Assembly (NCBI GenBank): GCA_013399895.1
Contig: VXBA01003721.1
Location: 54,999 to 118,998 of the forward strand
Source of the DNA: Serilophus lunatus
Taxonomy: Eukaryota; Chordata; Aves; Passeriformes; Eurylaimidae
Direction of reading: 5' to 3'
Length of the DNA stretch: 64,000 nucleotides
The notes under the pieces were generated by a model. That model ran no database searches and was not told the DNA's origin. It saw nothing but the letters and a program-made list of their open reading frames with translations. A program made the translations under genes and the position numbers. Below, piece after piece: positions 13,731 to 26,645 of the stretch. The number at the start of each line of letters is the position of its first letter. Positions within the stretch are counted from its first letter, which is position 1.

Positions 13731-15223
13731 CTGCTCTTCTGTGTTATTCAGGCCTGCTGCATTGCATGGATTTATGAATGTTCTGTTGTTTTGAATAGAG
13801 GTTCTGAAAGAGTGCCAGAAAAGAAGTGCTTTCTCTCTTAGATGGATATAGCCATTTGCTTTTTTTCTTAGCTGTTGTAAAACATTCTTTTGCAGTCTAT
13901 TTACAAGTCAGCCATTGCAAAATGAAAAGAAAATCTAATCTCATTAAAATTAGACCTATTGTGAGTCAGGCTTTCCCCGAGTGTTCTGAGTATGGGTGCT
14001 GTAGAAAATGTATATTTACAGATGAAACTGGTTAGAAGCAAAAGCGATTTGTGGATTCTTATTATATTCAAAAAGTCTCTTAGCTGTGTACTGTAAGCTG
14101 TATGTGTTTTTGTGACTACAGATTGTTATTCACTGTAATATTTCATTGTAAGTGAGAAGTTCACTTTATACTAATTTCAGGGCAAATTTTTTTGTTTAAA
14201 TCAGTGTGATTTGTTCAGAGTCATAGATCCAGACTGACTTTATTTGAAGCCTTTATGAGGTAATTCACTTCATGTGGAGATGGTCTAACTTTATTGCATG
14301 AGTTTACTTCCTTCTTATCTTAAAACTGCAGTAGTTCAGCACATAAAGTCATATTAAGTAGAATAGACTGTTCTCACTTGATCCATTCTGCAAATAAAAT
14401 TATATTTTTAGTGAAACTAAAACATTGAATCTTAAACTAAAGGCAAGAAGAGATCTTAAATTTCTTTCAGAAGAAGACTAGTTATGCTCCTTTTTTAATT
14501 GTTACTGTTTTTATTCAAATCATAGAATAACACGAAGATGTGTATATTAATAAAGATACCATTCTTGGAGACTTCAGGAGTGTAACATCTGAATAAATCA
14601 AAGTAATAACCATAAGTAACACACAAAAAGTTTAAGGTGTTTGTTTTGTTTTTTTTGTTGTTTGTTTGTTTGTTGTTTGTTTGTTTGTTTTTTAAAAAAA
14701 TAACAAAGCAGCTTCAGTCAGTGAATGAGATTTTTCTTTTTTAAATTTTCAATTTTAAACCAAGAAAACACTTATGGAAGTCACAATCTATCTTTCATAT
14801 AGTAGCCAGTATATTGGGATTTTTTTTTTTGCTGTCTTAAGAATCAGATATATTAAAAACTGTGCTACAGAGCTATTCTTATCTGGCATTCTGTGCATTA
14901 GAAGTGGTCTGTTCTCAACAGAATAGTATTGCAAGGAATTCTCAACACTGCCACACATACAGTAAAATGCCTTCCCTGATGTGTGAGGTGCATTAAACTC
15001 ATGAAGACCAGTGCTCCTTTAAATCTGTTAAAATAACTAGTTATCTGTCACTATGGAGATTGGAGAAGAAAAAGCCCCCTGGTGAGGTAACTCCTCACAT
15101 CTTTCTTCTACCTTTCTCCCACACATGCACACATGTGTGCACAAACATACCCATATTCCTCAAAACAGAAAAATAAATTGTGTGCTGTTTCTGCTGTTTC
15201 ATACTAATACTGTTTTTAAAATA
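13731..15223. other. AT-rich unique sequence with a (GTTT)n array, no gene seen
   Basis: No gene or transposon is recognised. A 26-nt splice-flanked stretch near 14122-14147 (+) is noted as rejected. Confidence 0.55.
14641..14693. repeat. (GTTT)n imperfect microsatellite
   Basis: A T/G-only run made mostly of GTTT units with longer T interruptions, followed by a short A run. Confidence 0.9.
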
Positions 15224-15226
15224 NNN

Positions 15227-15308
<82 letters not shown>
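15224..15308. other. NNN gap abutting a 79-T run
   Basis: Three undetermined bases (15224-15226), then CCC, then 79 consecutive T (15230-15308). A homopolymer this long directly beside a tiny gap suggests an assembly join or gap-filling artefact, and its true length is not reliable. A TA/TG microsatellite (15312-15336) follows. Confidence 0.9.
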
Positions 15309-15312
<4 letters not shown>

Positions 15313-15336
15313 ATATGTATGTATATATGTATGTAT

Positions 15337-17461
15337 TTCTACAACTCTGGACACTTCCATGTGGAAAGAATGCTAAAACTAAGAAATTAGAGGAAAAAGA
15401 ATCTGATATCTTTAACTATATTTGAATTTCATCTTTCATGAATGGTGACATGAGTATCCCAACTATGTGGAGCTATTTAGAAATGTATATAATGATCAGA
15501 AAAATTCTGAATGAACTTTTGATTTTTCTGTTGATCATTCTTTTGATATACTCTCTGTGCCAATGTGCCTTGGTACTGCTATCACAATATCATCACCTGA
15601 CATACTTTTAAGCTACCTCATCCAAAATGATGTCTTAAAATATCTTGAGTACCTTCTATGGGCAATGAGGGAATACTGTGAAACATTTAACTTTGATATG
15701 TCATGACTAATTTTGATAAGTTCTTAGATCTAGTTTCAGAATGCTGACATTTAACATGTTCCCCTATGTAACCTGCTGAGCCATTTGCACTACTACTGGT
15801 GGTTTTATTTAAAACCCCACGCCCTTTAATCAATGTTTACTTTCCAGAGCACTTAATTATCTAATGTTCAAGTCACACATAAATTGAATAGTAATATAAG
15901 AATTTAATTATGCTAAAAGCATGGGTAAATTGAGTACCAAGAATGACTGGCTGGCCTGGTGGACTTGATTTACAATAAGTAAAAAAGGTAAATATAGCAG
16001 ATTCAAAGAATTGGAAGTGGCAAGACAATATGTCAGGAAGTCTTGAAATGTTGAATTACTATGGGAGTAGAAATATCTCTTCAGTTACTGCATTGATTTT
16101 TAGTAAAAAAGAGGAAACAGAACTTTATCAATTAGAAAAAACATTCAAATTAAAACCATTCTGAATACTAATATAATCAGTAGTAATATGGTGCATTTTT
16201 ATTAGTGTGTGGCCCGTGGAGTGATGTGCTTTGTTCTAACAACCTGATGTGAATATTGCATGTATTCAAGTGATTTTGTGCTTGATGGTAGAAGTGTGAT
16301 TATCAGAGTTAGGGAAACCTCATTGTTTTCTAAACAGAGTATGGGATACATTGAAAAGATTATTCCGGAGAACCTTGCAGAATTTTTTTGCAGTAAGTGG
16401 AAAAGATTAATTTAGTTGCATCTTAGTGATCTCTAATTCTTATGACTATATGATCAGCTCTTATGTAATCTTTTTCAGTGAAATGGAAACTTGCGTGCTA
16501 AAAACTGTAGGGCTCATTATTTTGGACTCAATTCAATAATTCGTATATAATATTTCCAGGTATTAAAGCATTACATTTTAGGCCACAGTCTGTTTCCTCC
16601 AGTTACCTCAAAATCTTCCCATCCATATTATTCTTAGATATTATTTCCATCTGAAAACTAGTCCAAAATTGGGGGTTTCTTTCTTTTGTTGTTGCTGTTT
16701 TTTATTTGTTTGTCGTATTGTTTTGGGCTGTTATTTTGTTTTTTAAACATTTTTATTACTCACACATAGTTTAGTCACACAGACTGACTTCAAGCAACTT
16801 GCATAACTGTCTAAATGTAAGGCTTATTCTTTGTATCGTGTGGAAAGTAGAGAGTAGAAAGTAGAGAGTTGCTAGATGGTGCAATCTTCCAGGGAATTAA
16901 TCTCAATCATTTTCCAATCTATGTCTTTGAGCATGAATGCACAGTAGAGATGCCAGATGAATCAATTCATATTTGTCTCAGTAATGCATGAAATTTTTAA
17001 AATATGGAATTATCCAACTAAAAGTGAGAGCTGAATGTAATTTCTATCAGATTATCTGTTGGTACTAGTGTTTCACTCAAGTTTTTTAGTCTTCTCTTTA
17101 CTGACAAGCGTAGTTACTAGGAAATGGGCCTTTTATGCAAGAAATACTTATGTCAAGACAGAACCTTTCTCCTGAGAAGAATGGTTGCAAAAAGAGGTAA
17201 TTTTGGAAGCACAATTTTCAAGAAAAAGGTATAGATACTAGAAAAGTATGTAAATATTCTTCAAATTTTATTAAATTAATTGAAGTTTCACATATATTAA
17301 GTGCACATTGAAACCAAGAGTCATCAGTTTCTATTTTGAATTTGATACCCTTCCTTGATATAAGACTATAAAGTACTTAACTGATGATTCCCGTGGAAAT
17401 TAGAAGCTAAGTCACTGTGAAAGTTATGGAGATTGTCTTTCCAAAGAATAATAATTGAATA

Positions 17462-17464
<3 letters not shown>
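15337..17464. other. AT-rich unique sequence, no gene seen
   Basis: No reading frame with family features and no recognisable repeat. A short GTAGAGA-type direct repeat is at about 16845-16870. Confidence 0.55.
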
Positions 17465-17518
<54 letters not shown>

Positions 17519-17519
17519 G
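17465..17519. repeat. 41-A homopolymer with A/G tail
   Basis: Forty-one consecutive A (17465-17505), then GAAAG-type units. No retroposed sequence with a polyadenylation signal is evident on either side, so it is treated as a simple repeat rather than the tail of a processed copy. Confidence 0.93.
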
Positions 17520-18401
17520 TTTGTTAAGTCCATATGTCAGCTGATCTTTCACCAACTTTTGCATCTGGTTAAGGAGAATGGCACATATGATTTCTAGGTT
17601 TTTTTTCCCCAGGCAGTGTCTAACATCATTACATGTACAAGAGAATACATCCATAACTGTCATGCTACTTCTGTCTGGCATGTGTATGAAATCAATCATT
17701 AGAAACAATAGCCCTGCTGACATAAGGCTGCTAAAGCAGAAAAAAAAAATTATTTAAATAGATAAGATCTTTTTTTTTCTGTTCCAATTTTCACATTTAC
17801 CATGTTTTGTATGGAGTGCTGTCTTTTTTTTTGTAAGAATAGGGCCATGTTTTCAATAGTGTTTAGTTTCTTTTTCAAATTATATTTTTCCAGCCATTTC
17901 ATGCATTGAGTCGTGGCAATTCATAGTTTATTGATATCTGTATAAATCAGGAAAAGATGCTGTCAACCACAGAGCCAGTTCTCTAGGAGAGAAGAGTTAA
18001 ACTGTATCTCTTGGTTCATCATGTCATAATGAAATGATTAACTAAACAGCAATTTTCTATAATTAGAATCACTTCTATTATTCTAATAGATTTCTAATAC
18101 TTACTTCTAGTAACTTTTATAACACTTCTAAATCCCATGTTTCTCACTTTGTTCCCTAAACCTTCTGTTATTTTCTGAGAAAACTCAGTGTTTCAATAAT
18201 CTAAAATAGACCCTCAACTCAGTTCAGTTTTAAACATTTTTCTGAAAGAGTACCACAATGTCCCTACACAGGAACAAATACCTGTAGTGGTGAGATATGT
18301 CTACAGTGGTGAGTATGTCTACTGCTGATTTATGTGGAAAAGATTTTAAAATTGTCAATTTATGTCTTCTGGTTTTTAAGAATTTTTTTTTCCTCTCTAG
18401 A
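17520..18401. other. AT-rich unique sequence, no gene seen
   Basis: An imperfect direct repeat 'gtggtgagatatgtctac' / 'gtggtgagtatgtctac' is at 18287-18323. The rest is unremarkable. Confidence 0.55.
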
Positions 18402-18560
18402 GAATAGAATAGAATAGAATAGAACTATTTTCATTGAAAGGAATGAAACTGACTACCAAGTCTAACTATCTGACCAATTCAGGGTTGACTAAGCTAAATC
18501 ATGTTATTAAGGACATTGTCCAAATATTTCTTCAACACTGACAGGCTTGGGGCATCAACC
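18402..18560 (-). mobile_element. CR1 LINE, short 3'-end fragment
   Basis: The left edge is an (AGAAT)n run (18402-18423), which is how the 3' terminal microsatellite of a CR1 looks when the element lies on the minus strand. Then follow diverged modules typical of a CR1 3' end in reverse complement: 'ctgaccaattcagggttgac', 'atgttattaaggacattgtc' and 'aacactgacaggcttggggc'. Only about 160 bp remain, so the copy is very severely 5'-truncated. Divergence suggests an older insertion. Confidence 0.85.
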
Positions 18561-19609
18561 ACCTAACATAATTTATCGTGTGCTTTTCATTCTTTTCTTA
18601 ATTTCCTGAATTTCATTAAATGCAACTTAAATTCAACGGAATCTTTCCTGTTTTATGAAAGACTGTCATTGTTATGTGTTTCAAGCACAGTCTCAGATTT
18701 TATTATTTAATATTAAAATATGCTTAACTGATTTTCATTTCCTAACATCTCAATTGAGCGTACTCTCACAAACCTTAAATCAACATGCTGACAAACAGGC
18801 TCTTTATTTTCCTTTGCCCACTGTTTTAAGTCTTGTTTTAAAATTAGTGTGATATTCTTGTGATCATGGTTTTATTTTTCCATAGAAAGATGAAGAAATG
18901 GATAAACATCTGATAGTGCCCAAGATAAAGGTGAAGAGGTTTGTTTTTATTATTCATATCAATTCTGGTTTGATTTTTATTGCATTAATCTCATTTGGCT
19001 AAAAGTAAGAAACTAAGTCATAACCCTGGAATTTAATAGCAGTAATAGTACTGAGTTAGGCTGAAAATAAGAATTCCCAAATATAAGGAACAATACATTT
19101 GATACAGTCAAAAGAATCATTCTTATCTCACTGAAAAGACTTCATGTGTCAAATAAAAACAAACACTACTGACCTGCCTACATTTGTATCATTAACATGA
19201 ACCTAAAATGTAGTTACATTCCAAAAGAGCTAGCAATCTACGATAGGCTTATGTGCTATAATTAATAAGATGTAACAGTAAGGCTGGAAACAAATCAAAT
19301 GGTAGTTAATTAGCAAAGAAAGATCAAGGAAAGCAATATTCTCTTTAACAAATATTGTTAGTAGAGGTTAAAACTACCTCAAAACACCCCTGCAGCTTGA
19401 AGTACAATGCAATTTTTCTTCCACAACCTTCTTCAGAAATCTGTATTTCATATTATGTGGTCTCCTTCAAGCTTAGATGAAAGTAAAAATGCAAAAACTG
19501 AAGCTGATACGAACTGAATTATCTTTACCTCAGAAGGACTTAATGGACAATACAGTAGAAAGAAAAATAAGATGTTATCTGTTCTCTGCTTTTCTTTCCA
19601 TCGATTTAT
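18561..19609. other. Unique AT-rich spacer, no confident gene
   Basis: Holds a weak splice-flanked 53-nt stretch on plus at 18886-18938, described in the findings. No repeat is recognised. Confidence 0.5.
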
Positions 19610-20025
19610 ATAGAATTGTAGAATGGTTTGGATTGGAAGGGACCTTAAAGAACATATATTTCCAACTCCCCTGCCGTGAGCAGGAAACCTTCCACTTAGA
19701 CAAGGTTGGTCAAAGCCCTGTTCAACCTGGCCATGGAACACTTAGAGGGTTGAGGCATCTACAGTTTCTCTGGGCAGCCTGTTCCAGTGCCTCACTATCC
19801 ATATAATTAGGAGTTTTTCCTAGTATCTAAATTAAATCTTCCCTCCTTCAGCTTAAGGCAAATCCCCTTATCCTACCACTACACGTGTTTGTGAAAAGTT
19901 CCTCTGCAGCTTTCTTGTAGGCCCCCTTTAGGTACTGGAAGGCTGCTGTAAGGTCTTCCTGAAGCCTTCTCTTCTCCAGTCTGAAAAGCTCCAACTCCCT
20001 TAGTCTATCCTCATAAGAGACAAGA
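19610..20025 (-). mobile_element. CR1 LINE 3' fragment
   Basis: Begins with the reverse complement of the bird CR1 3' end ('gaatggtttggattggaagg', 'gaccttaaagaaca') and continues through 'agcctgttccagtgcctcac', 'cttccctccttcagcttaag' and 'cttctcttctccagtctgaa'. It is about 415 bp, 5'-truncated, carries small indels and has no intact frame. The well-preserved 3' motif suggests a moderate age. Confidence 0.95.
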
Positions 20026-23000
20026 GTGATATGAGATTGCTAAACCAGCTAAAAGCTGTGAGCCAAGCCAAACTGCAGAAAACCTAGCCAAGCTTACAAA
20101 GAAAATAATACTCCTATGGAAAAAAAACAGACAATGAAAATGTATGACATATCCATTCTGAGGAAGAAAAATTAGTTGTTCAAAGGCATATTGTAGTCAA
20201 ATGCTATTCATTTAGTAAAGTAAAATAGTGACTATTTTTCTTTTTCTGTTTTTTTTTTTTTTTAAATTAAATGCATAAGATTTTCCTTATTCAATAGGGT
20301 AAATAATTATCTTTCTGACATAAACTAGAGAAAAAGATGCTTTAAAAAGAAATATGAGTTGGTGATATAGAAAAATGTAAGGGACTGAAAGAAAATTGTG
20401 GTTTTCTGTTTCAGCAGCAATCCATTTTGTTTTTATGACTGGATTTTCCACAGGCTATATGTGGAAAAGTAAGCAACATATGCAAACTCAAAATTGAACA
20501 TACTTTTAAATCGTGTGTATATACAAATATTTTATCCAGAAATCTATAAAATATACTAGTAAAATAGAAATAATAACATGTAAATATGCCTAGTTTATGT
20601 ATTTTAGACAAGTAAGACAAAGTCACTTGAAATGCTAATTAATAGGTTGTAGAAATATTTAATTTATGGTTCTAGAAGATAATATAGAACACATCTAGGA
20701 AGTCATTTAAATAATTCCACTGGAGAGAAAAAACGGGATCTGTATCAGCCTTTCTTGAGAAAAAAATAAAAAAGAGGGATATGGATGAGAAAACTGATTT
20801 AAAGATTCATTTCATCCTCTGCTTCTGGGGAAAAAGGTCCTGTGAGCATATCACCATCACTGGCAAATCGATATAAGGATCTATATGATGCCTTGTATAT
20901 TCATAAAATATATACAGTGGCAATGTGTCTCTTAATAGTTCAGTCATACCTAGAGATTATCATGCATTCAGAAACACGAGGAAAAGTACAGGAAATTCTT
21001 TCCTCACTGTCTCTCAACTATCAGCACAATAGAACTGCATCTTCATCTTATTGGCACCTCAAAGCATAGATCACACCACCATTGTGTTAGGAGATGTATA
21101 AAGCAATTCCTGCCCTAGATAGCTTCAAGGATAAATCAGGAGATGGAAGACAGATAAAACTACAAAAAACCCTGAGAGGAACAATAACTTCTGTTTTACA
21201 ATTTATAAAAATGTTGGTTCATATGGGACTTTAACTGACTACATAATATTAGCACCACCAACAATCACAGGTTTCAGAAGCTGTGAAACCTAAATTTAAT
21301 TTAGGTAATGGTGTAATTCTAATACTAAAGCTAACCTTTCTGTAAAACAAATAAAAACCAACCCCCTACATCCATTATTTACCTTTTTTTACACTAACAA
21401 ATGAAAGCACAAAGGGGAATGAAAGCACAGCTTAAAGCTAACAATGAGATAACTCGGTAATCTTTAGTCAATCAGATCCAATCCTAATTTACACTGTCTA
21501 ATTTACATTGTCTAATTTGGATTTTGTTTGAGGAATTAAGTAAGACCTTGAGACTATGTGTAGAATTGATTTTGCCCCATGAAAAGGGGCCTTTGACAAG
21601 TACTTCTCTGACTAATTGTTGCAGACTTACTTGTTTCTGTGTTTTTGAAAAAGATTACATTAGATCATTCTTGGATAGGTTGTAAAAGCTACCTGACGTT
21701 TTCTTTTGCCTCTATTTATGTGAGAAATACACATTAACCTTTTGGTCCACAGCCATATAAGGAAAAGTCTGTGAAAGAACAACTGTAATGTAGCATAGAG
21801 AGTAAAATAAATTAAAAAAACCAAGTAAATAAATGAATTATTCTCCTATTAAATAATTTTTCTGAATCATCTCGACAAATTTAATCTCAGTGGTTTTTAT
21901 TTAAATCTCCAGTTTTGATCAGGATAAACCTTATCAATAGACCACACTCCAAAGAAGGTGCAGATACTTTCTCTGTTGATGTTAAGGCTCATTAAAATAG
22001 TCTGTTGCATCTATATCCTTCCTGCAGTTGGTGGAACAACAATAATGACCCTCACCCATAGTCTTCTACTTGCTACAGTAGATTAGTGTACAAACATAAC
22101 AACCTGCAAGTTGATATAGAATGCAATATCCACTTGAAAGGACAGTCAAAAAATTGTGCAGCCTGCAGCTGTCTCCATGCTAAGCCAACAGGGAGGCATA
22201 TACACAGACTTAGACCTCCTCATTTAAGTGACTTTATTCTTAAAAAATCATGAATAAAAATAGTTCATTTCATACTAAATCATTTTGGAAACAGGATGAT
22301 GTTTTTGGCAAATATTAACCAGTATTGTGAATGTTTTGATTTTTGCCTTTACTTTTTGTTTAATGTTAGTGATGCTGTATATCTCAAAAAAAAAAATGTG
22401 CATCTCTTATACAGTAGCTATGGCATTACAATTCTATGCAAGGTGAGAAAGTATGAAAAGTATTGGAAATAATCTTATGTTTATATCAAGAAATTTATAT
22501 ATATTTATATAAATATGTAATATATTTATATCCATCTTACTCTCTGCAGACTAGTTCTGAAACAGAGACAACAGCACTTTCAAGTGATTAGGTAATGCAT
22601 TGTATTTAGTTTTAGGTAATGGGATCTAAACTCATATACTGCATATATAAAGAAAAAATATTTTGGTTATAAATATATAAAATATTTATATTTCTTGTAT
22701 ATTTTTGTAACTTCTTTGAGTTGTGTGTTTGACTTCCTTACGTACATTTATCAATTTATCTTCTTAATATAGATGTTAGATATTGAAGTAATATCATAAA
22801 TTGATTGTTATGAATTGTAGATTGATCATTTGGATTTTCAACATTTTCAGCACTTACAATTTGAATTCTATATGGTGGCATTAATATAGACAACTTTCTT
22901 AATATCACAGGAAATAAGACTTTCATATACAATTTAGCACACTGAGGTACTACTGGTGTTCTAAGATCACAGAGGAAAATGCCACTAATAAATCACTAAA

Positions 23001-23076
23001 GTTGTAGTGCTTATGGGTTCAGCAGGAGCAATCTTTTTTAGCCTGACATTAGCCATCTAAAAGCAAAGGTTCTTAC
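20026..23076. other. AT-rich unique sequence, no gene seen
   Basis: No family-bearing frame. A 14-bp direct repeat, 'ctaatttacactgt' / 'ctaatttacattgt', is at 21485-21512. AT-rich patches are at 22490-22530 and 22640-22700. Confidence 0.55.
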
Positions 23077-23100
23077 CTTAGGCCAGACTTCTTTCGTAGA
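23077..23100 (-). other. Candidate 24-nt microexon on minus
   Basis: On the minus strand a strong acceptor (tattttctttctccag) precedes 24 nt that end in CCTAAG and are followed by the donor gtaaga. The length is 8 codons. Phase 0 is open (STKEVWPK), and one other phase is open too. The strand and phase 0 agree with the 60-nt candidate at 1607-1666, which would lie downstream. No gene family is recognised. Such short arrangements can arise by chance: a comparable 24-nt case occurs at 25152-25175. Confidence 0.25.
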
Positions 23101-26100
23101 CTGGAGAAAGAAAATACTTCCACCAAATGTCCTTTTTCTACCCAGTACAGTGTAGCGGAATAGTGGAGATAAAACTCTTGGTCAGGTGCAAGAAATATGA
23201 CACTGTTTATGTGGATGATTATAATTAGATTTCTTGCTAATACAGTATCTAAATATTGCCAGTGCAGTATATAATATAAGCAGGTCTAAAAGTCATAAAA
23301 GGTTTGGCTAGAAAAGTACAGATTTGCAGCCTTTGCCTTTAGAGAGTTTATAGTCACCAAGCAACAGAGTGACAAAACACAAAGCAACTTGGCTACTTTA
23401 GGATTTTGTCTCTGTATGTGACCAAATCTGAGTGCATTTATTCACCTATCCAAAAGTGGGTGTTCTCTGTCTTTGGGCTGGATCTACTCTGTAAGTGTCC
23501 TTGCCAGGGCAGGGAACAATCTATCTGCATAGAAGCCTCCTGCAACCTTGGGAGACCAGTTTGCCCAGTTGACCCAGTCTCCAGACACATTTTATAATTT
23601 TTTGCAGGCCAATGTGTAAAAAAGTCAATTACAGTCATCCCAGCTCCTCGATCTCTGGAATGCATTCACTATGCAATCATCCAGACAGTTCCTTCTGAAA
23701 TCTCTACTTGGTGTTCTTAGGATAAGTCACGTCAGAGACAATCCCAAGGAAGAGGGTGTGTGTGGGGATGGAGGAAGCATGTGAAGACCTAACCATCTTT
23801 CATCCCCATTGCATACAGAGGGAGATGAGAAAATGATAATGCCAAAATTAGCAGATTTAGGTATTTTAAGGTAAACATAGTGAATTCCAGACTCAAGAAC
23901 TGCTGAGAAAAAGTATAAATTCCATCTTGCATATGAGTGGAATGCAACAAAAGTCAAAAGTAGAAAAGAATTCAGTAAAAAATCTGCAGTTGATATATAG
24001 TGGAAGAGTTAAAAATTAATGTTTTCTGCTGTCCCATGCGTTCCCAAGGGCTACAGGAACTGATTCTAAATTCTTGCTTAGCCTGTCTGATGATTTATTT
24101 AGTGCTTTCCTCCATGCTGCTGTAAGGGAGGTATGTACATGGATGCAAAACATCAGACTTGAGTTCAGGTAAAGTACGACATTAATGATACCCTACAGAA
24201 AAGGCAGTTTGAGGAACTGGAGGGAATATTAATCCCATTTTCTGCTAATCATCTTCTAATGATTAATCGTTAAAAAAATCTAATTCAGAATCACCTGAGA
24301 CTAGTATTCATTACTCATAGATCCATTTTTTTTTTATGGTCCAGTGTCACTAGAGAGAGTTTCTGGAAGCTTAGCTTAATAACAGAATATCCTAAATTGT
24401 CCTGGAGAAGAAGCCACTCTCACAGACATGCATCTCTATCACCCTCATATTCAATGCACAGTAAAAACTCCTTCCTACCAGGAGAGAGTTCAGTAGAGAT
24501 TCAGCAATGAGTAGAGGCTTCTGTTTTTTCCAAAGCATGTATTATAATAATACAAAAATGTTGCTCTTTCTTGATCTTGTTTTGTCAACCTACCAGTCTG
24601 CTTTAAGCAAGAAAGTCTATATAGTTCAGTGCATCTTAATTAAATATGTATCCATCTGAAGTCTTAGCCCTGATGTATATGACCTTGACTTGGTTAAACA
24701 ATCAGAACCATGCTTACAAATATGCCTATGATGTGCTTTGCTGAATCAGAGATTGGCCTTTTAATATGTTTGGAACACACTGCTGCACAACTTGAGGCAC
24801 CGTCAGTCATTTCTGTAATGAATAAGTTCTTGCTGCCTCAGCTGTTCTCTATTTAGTTGCCACTTACTTGCTCCAAGGCAGCCCATTGGGAAACACAGGA
24901 TGCAACATGTAACACAGAACCAGAAAAGAGATGTTTTTTTCTATTTTATGACCAATGTGAAATAAAATTAGCTATTTTTTTCATGTTGTGTTATTCTGAT
25001 GCAAAATGAAAAAAACAAAAACAAAAAACCAAAACAACATAACACGTTGCAGTGGTTTTGTCATTATTATATATGATTAATAAGCATCTCATACTTCTAG
25101 AAGCAACTATTATATTGTACAATAGGTTTGTATTGGTTTATCTCTACTTACCCACTCCTGATTGCAGAAATTATCCTAAAATTATATCAAAGAAAGAATC
25201 TGGAGAAACTAATAAATTGACAGTTCAAAAACAATATTGAAAAACTAAAAAAAATCAGTTTTGAAGTAAAGAATAAACCAAAATCCTGCAACAACGTGCA
25301 TTATTTTCCATTCCACAAAAAATGAAAGCTACAGAAAATGTAGTTATGAGATTTCTTAGACAATTCATGTAAAATCATATTAAACAGTCTTGAGTTTGCA
25401 GTAGACTACACTTATTTATTCTTAGGCATGTAAACTGTAATAAATCTGAATAACAAAGAAACAGTGACATATTGGTTACATGTGCAAACTTTCACTTTGC
25501 AAACTGATCTAAAAGCATCCTTTTGAACTCTAAATCAATAGAATTATGATCTAATTCTGTATGTTTGATCAGTCTTTTCTTATAAAATATTTTTACAAAG
25601 CTTTACTTCTAATACTGATTTTTTTTTCTGAACTATTTCAAATACTTGCTATTAACCTGGAGAACATAATGATTAAAATTTCAAGGAAAAACAGAATACA
25701 AATGAATTAATATTCTAAGCAAAAGCTTACATAAAGCTTTAGGATATCCCATAATACACAATTAACTGTTACTCTCTTATACGATATTCTCAAACAGTGT
25801 TCATAGCACCCCTCAGCAACATTTTGACAATACTACTGCAGAATCTTTTTAACATTTCCACCATCTTCGTTAAGTGTGCCTTTGACACCAGCGGCTTGTG
25901 CTTTGTCTCTAGTGACTTCTCCAAAATGTCATCTGACATTTTTACATATGAACATGACTTTTTTAAAAAAAAAAAATTTTAGATTGCTAGACAGAAATAT
26001 TTCTAAGTAAGAGGTCACCATTTTGATGTTAATGTAAAATTCAGAGAATTCACCTGAGCTGTTCTCTAACTCACCTAATTTAAATTACTGCAAAGTTTTC

Positions 26101-26159
26101 CAATTAAAATTAGAAGGTTTTGGTTTGTTGGTGTGATAGATAGTAAATGAGTCCTTTAC
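23101..26159. other. AT-rich unique sequence, no gene seen
   Basis: Unremarkable apart from A-rich tracts (about 25008-25036). No repeat or coding region is supported. Confidence 0.55.
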
Positions 26160-26645
26160 AAAAAACTTTTGTGGTGAGTTGAACCTGTCTGGATGCAAAA
26201 CAGATTTGACTTAAGGAAATAAATTCAATTTATTGCCAATTAATATTATTTCCTCCTGCTTGGGCTCTCTGTGGGGCTGCAACTTCTTTCAGGGCTCATC
26301 CATCTGCTCTGTCATGGGGTCTCCATGAGCTGCAGTGTGGAGGGCAATCTTGGCTCTGCCCCTGGGGCACCTACTCCTACTTCTCTGGCCTGGATGCCTG
26401 CAGGGCTGTTTCTCTCATATTTTATCATGTTTTCTTACTTCTTTCTTATGGTTTCTGCTGCACAACAGGTTTTACCCATTCTTAAGTAGTTTTAGCCTTT
26501 CTTAAATATTCAGTGTCACTGGTGGGCTCAGCTTTGACCAGTGGTGGGTCCATCTTGGAGTCATCTAAAAATGGTTCTTTCTGACACGGGAACAGCTACT
26601 GGTGTCATCTCCCAGAAGCCACTTCTGCAGCACTCTGAATTCTTT
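26160..26645 (+). mobile_element. LTR-type avian retroelement relic
   Basis: A locally GC-richer stretch made of modules I remember from a widespread bird LTR-type repeat: 'ggtgagttgaacctgtctgg', 'aattcaatttattgccaatt', 'gggctgcaacttctttcagg', 'ggtctccatgagctgcagtg', 'tgcctgcagggctgtttctc', 'agtggtgggtccatcttgga' and 'tctcccagaagccacttctg'. The module ending 'tttattgccaatta' also matches 42225-42273 in this window, supporting a shared family. It is internally deleted and diverged. Class and exact name are not certain, and strand follows the remembered consensus. Confidence 0.6.

Noticed and set aside
14122..14147. 26-nt plus-strand stretch between 'gactacag' and 'gtaagtg'
   Set aside because: Not a multiple of three and stop-prone, with no conservation evidence available.
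15125..15425. Polyphenylalanine frames
   Set aside because: Translation of the 79-T run beside the NNN gap.
25152..25175. 24-nt splice-flanked stretch on minus (acceptor '...ataattttag', donor gtaagt)
   Set aside because: Weak acceptor tract and no partner exon. Kept as a calibration that such patterns arise by chance here.
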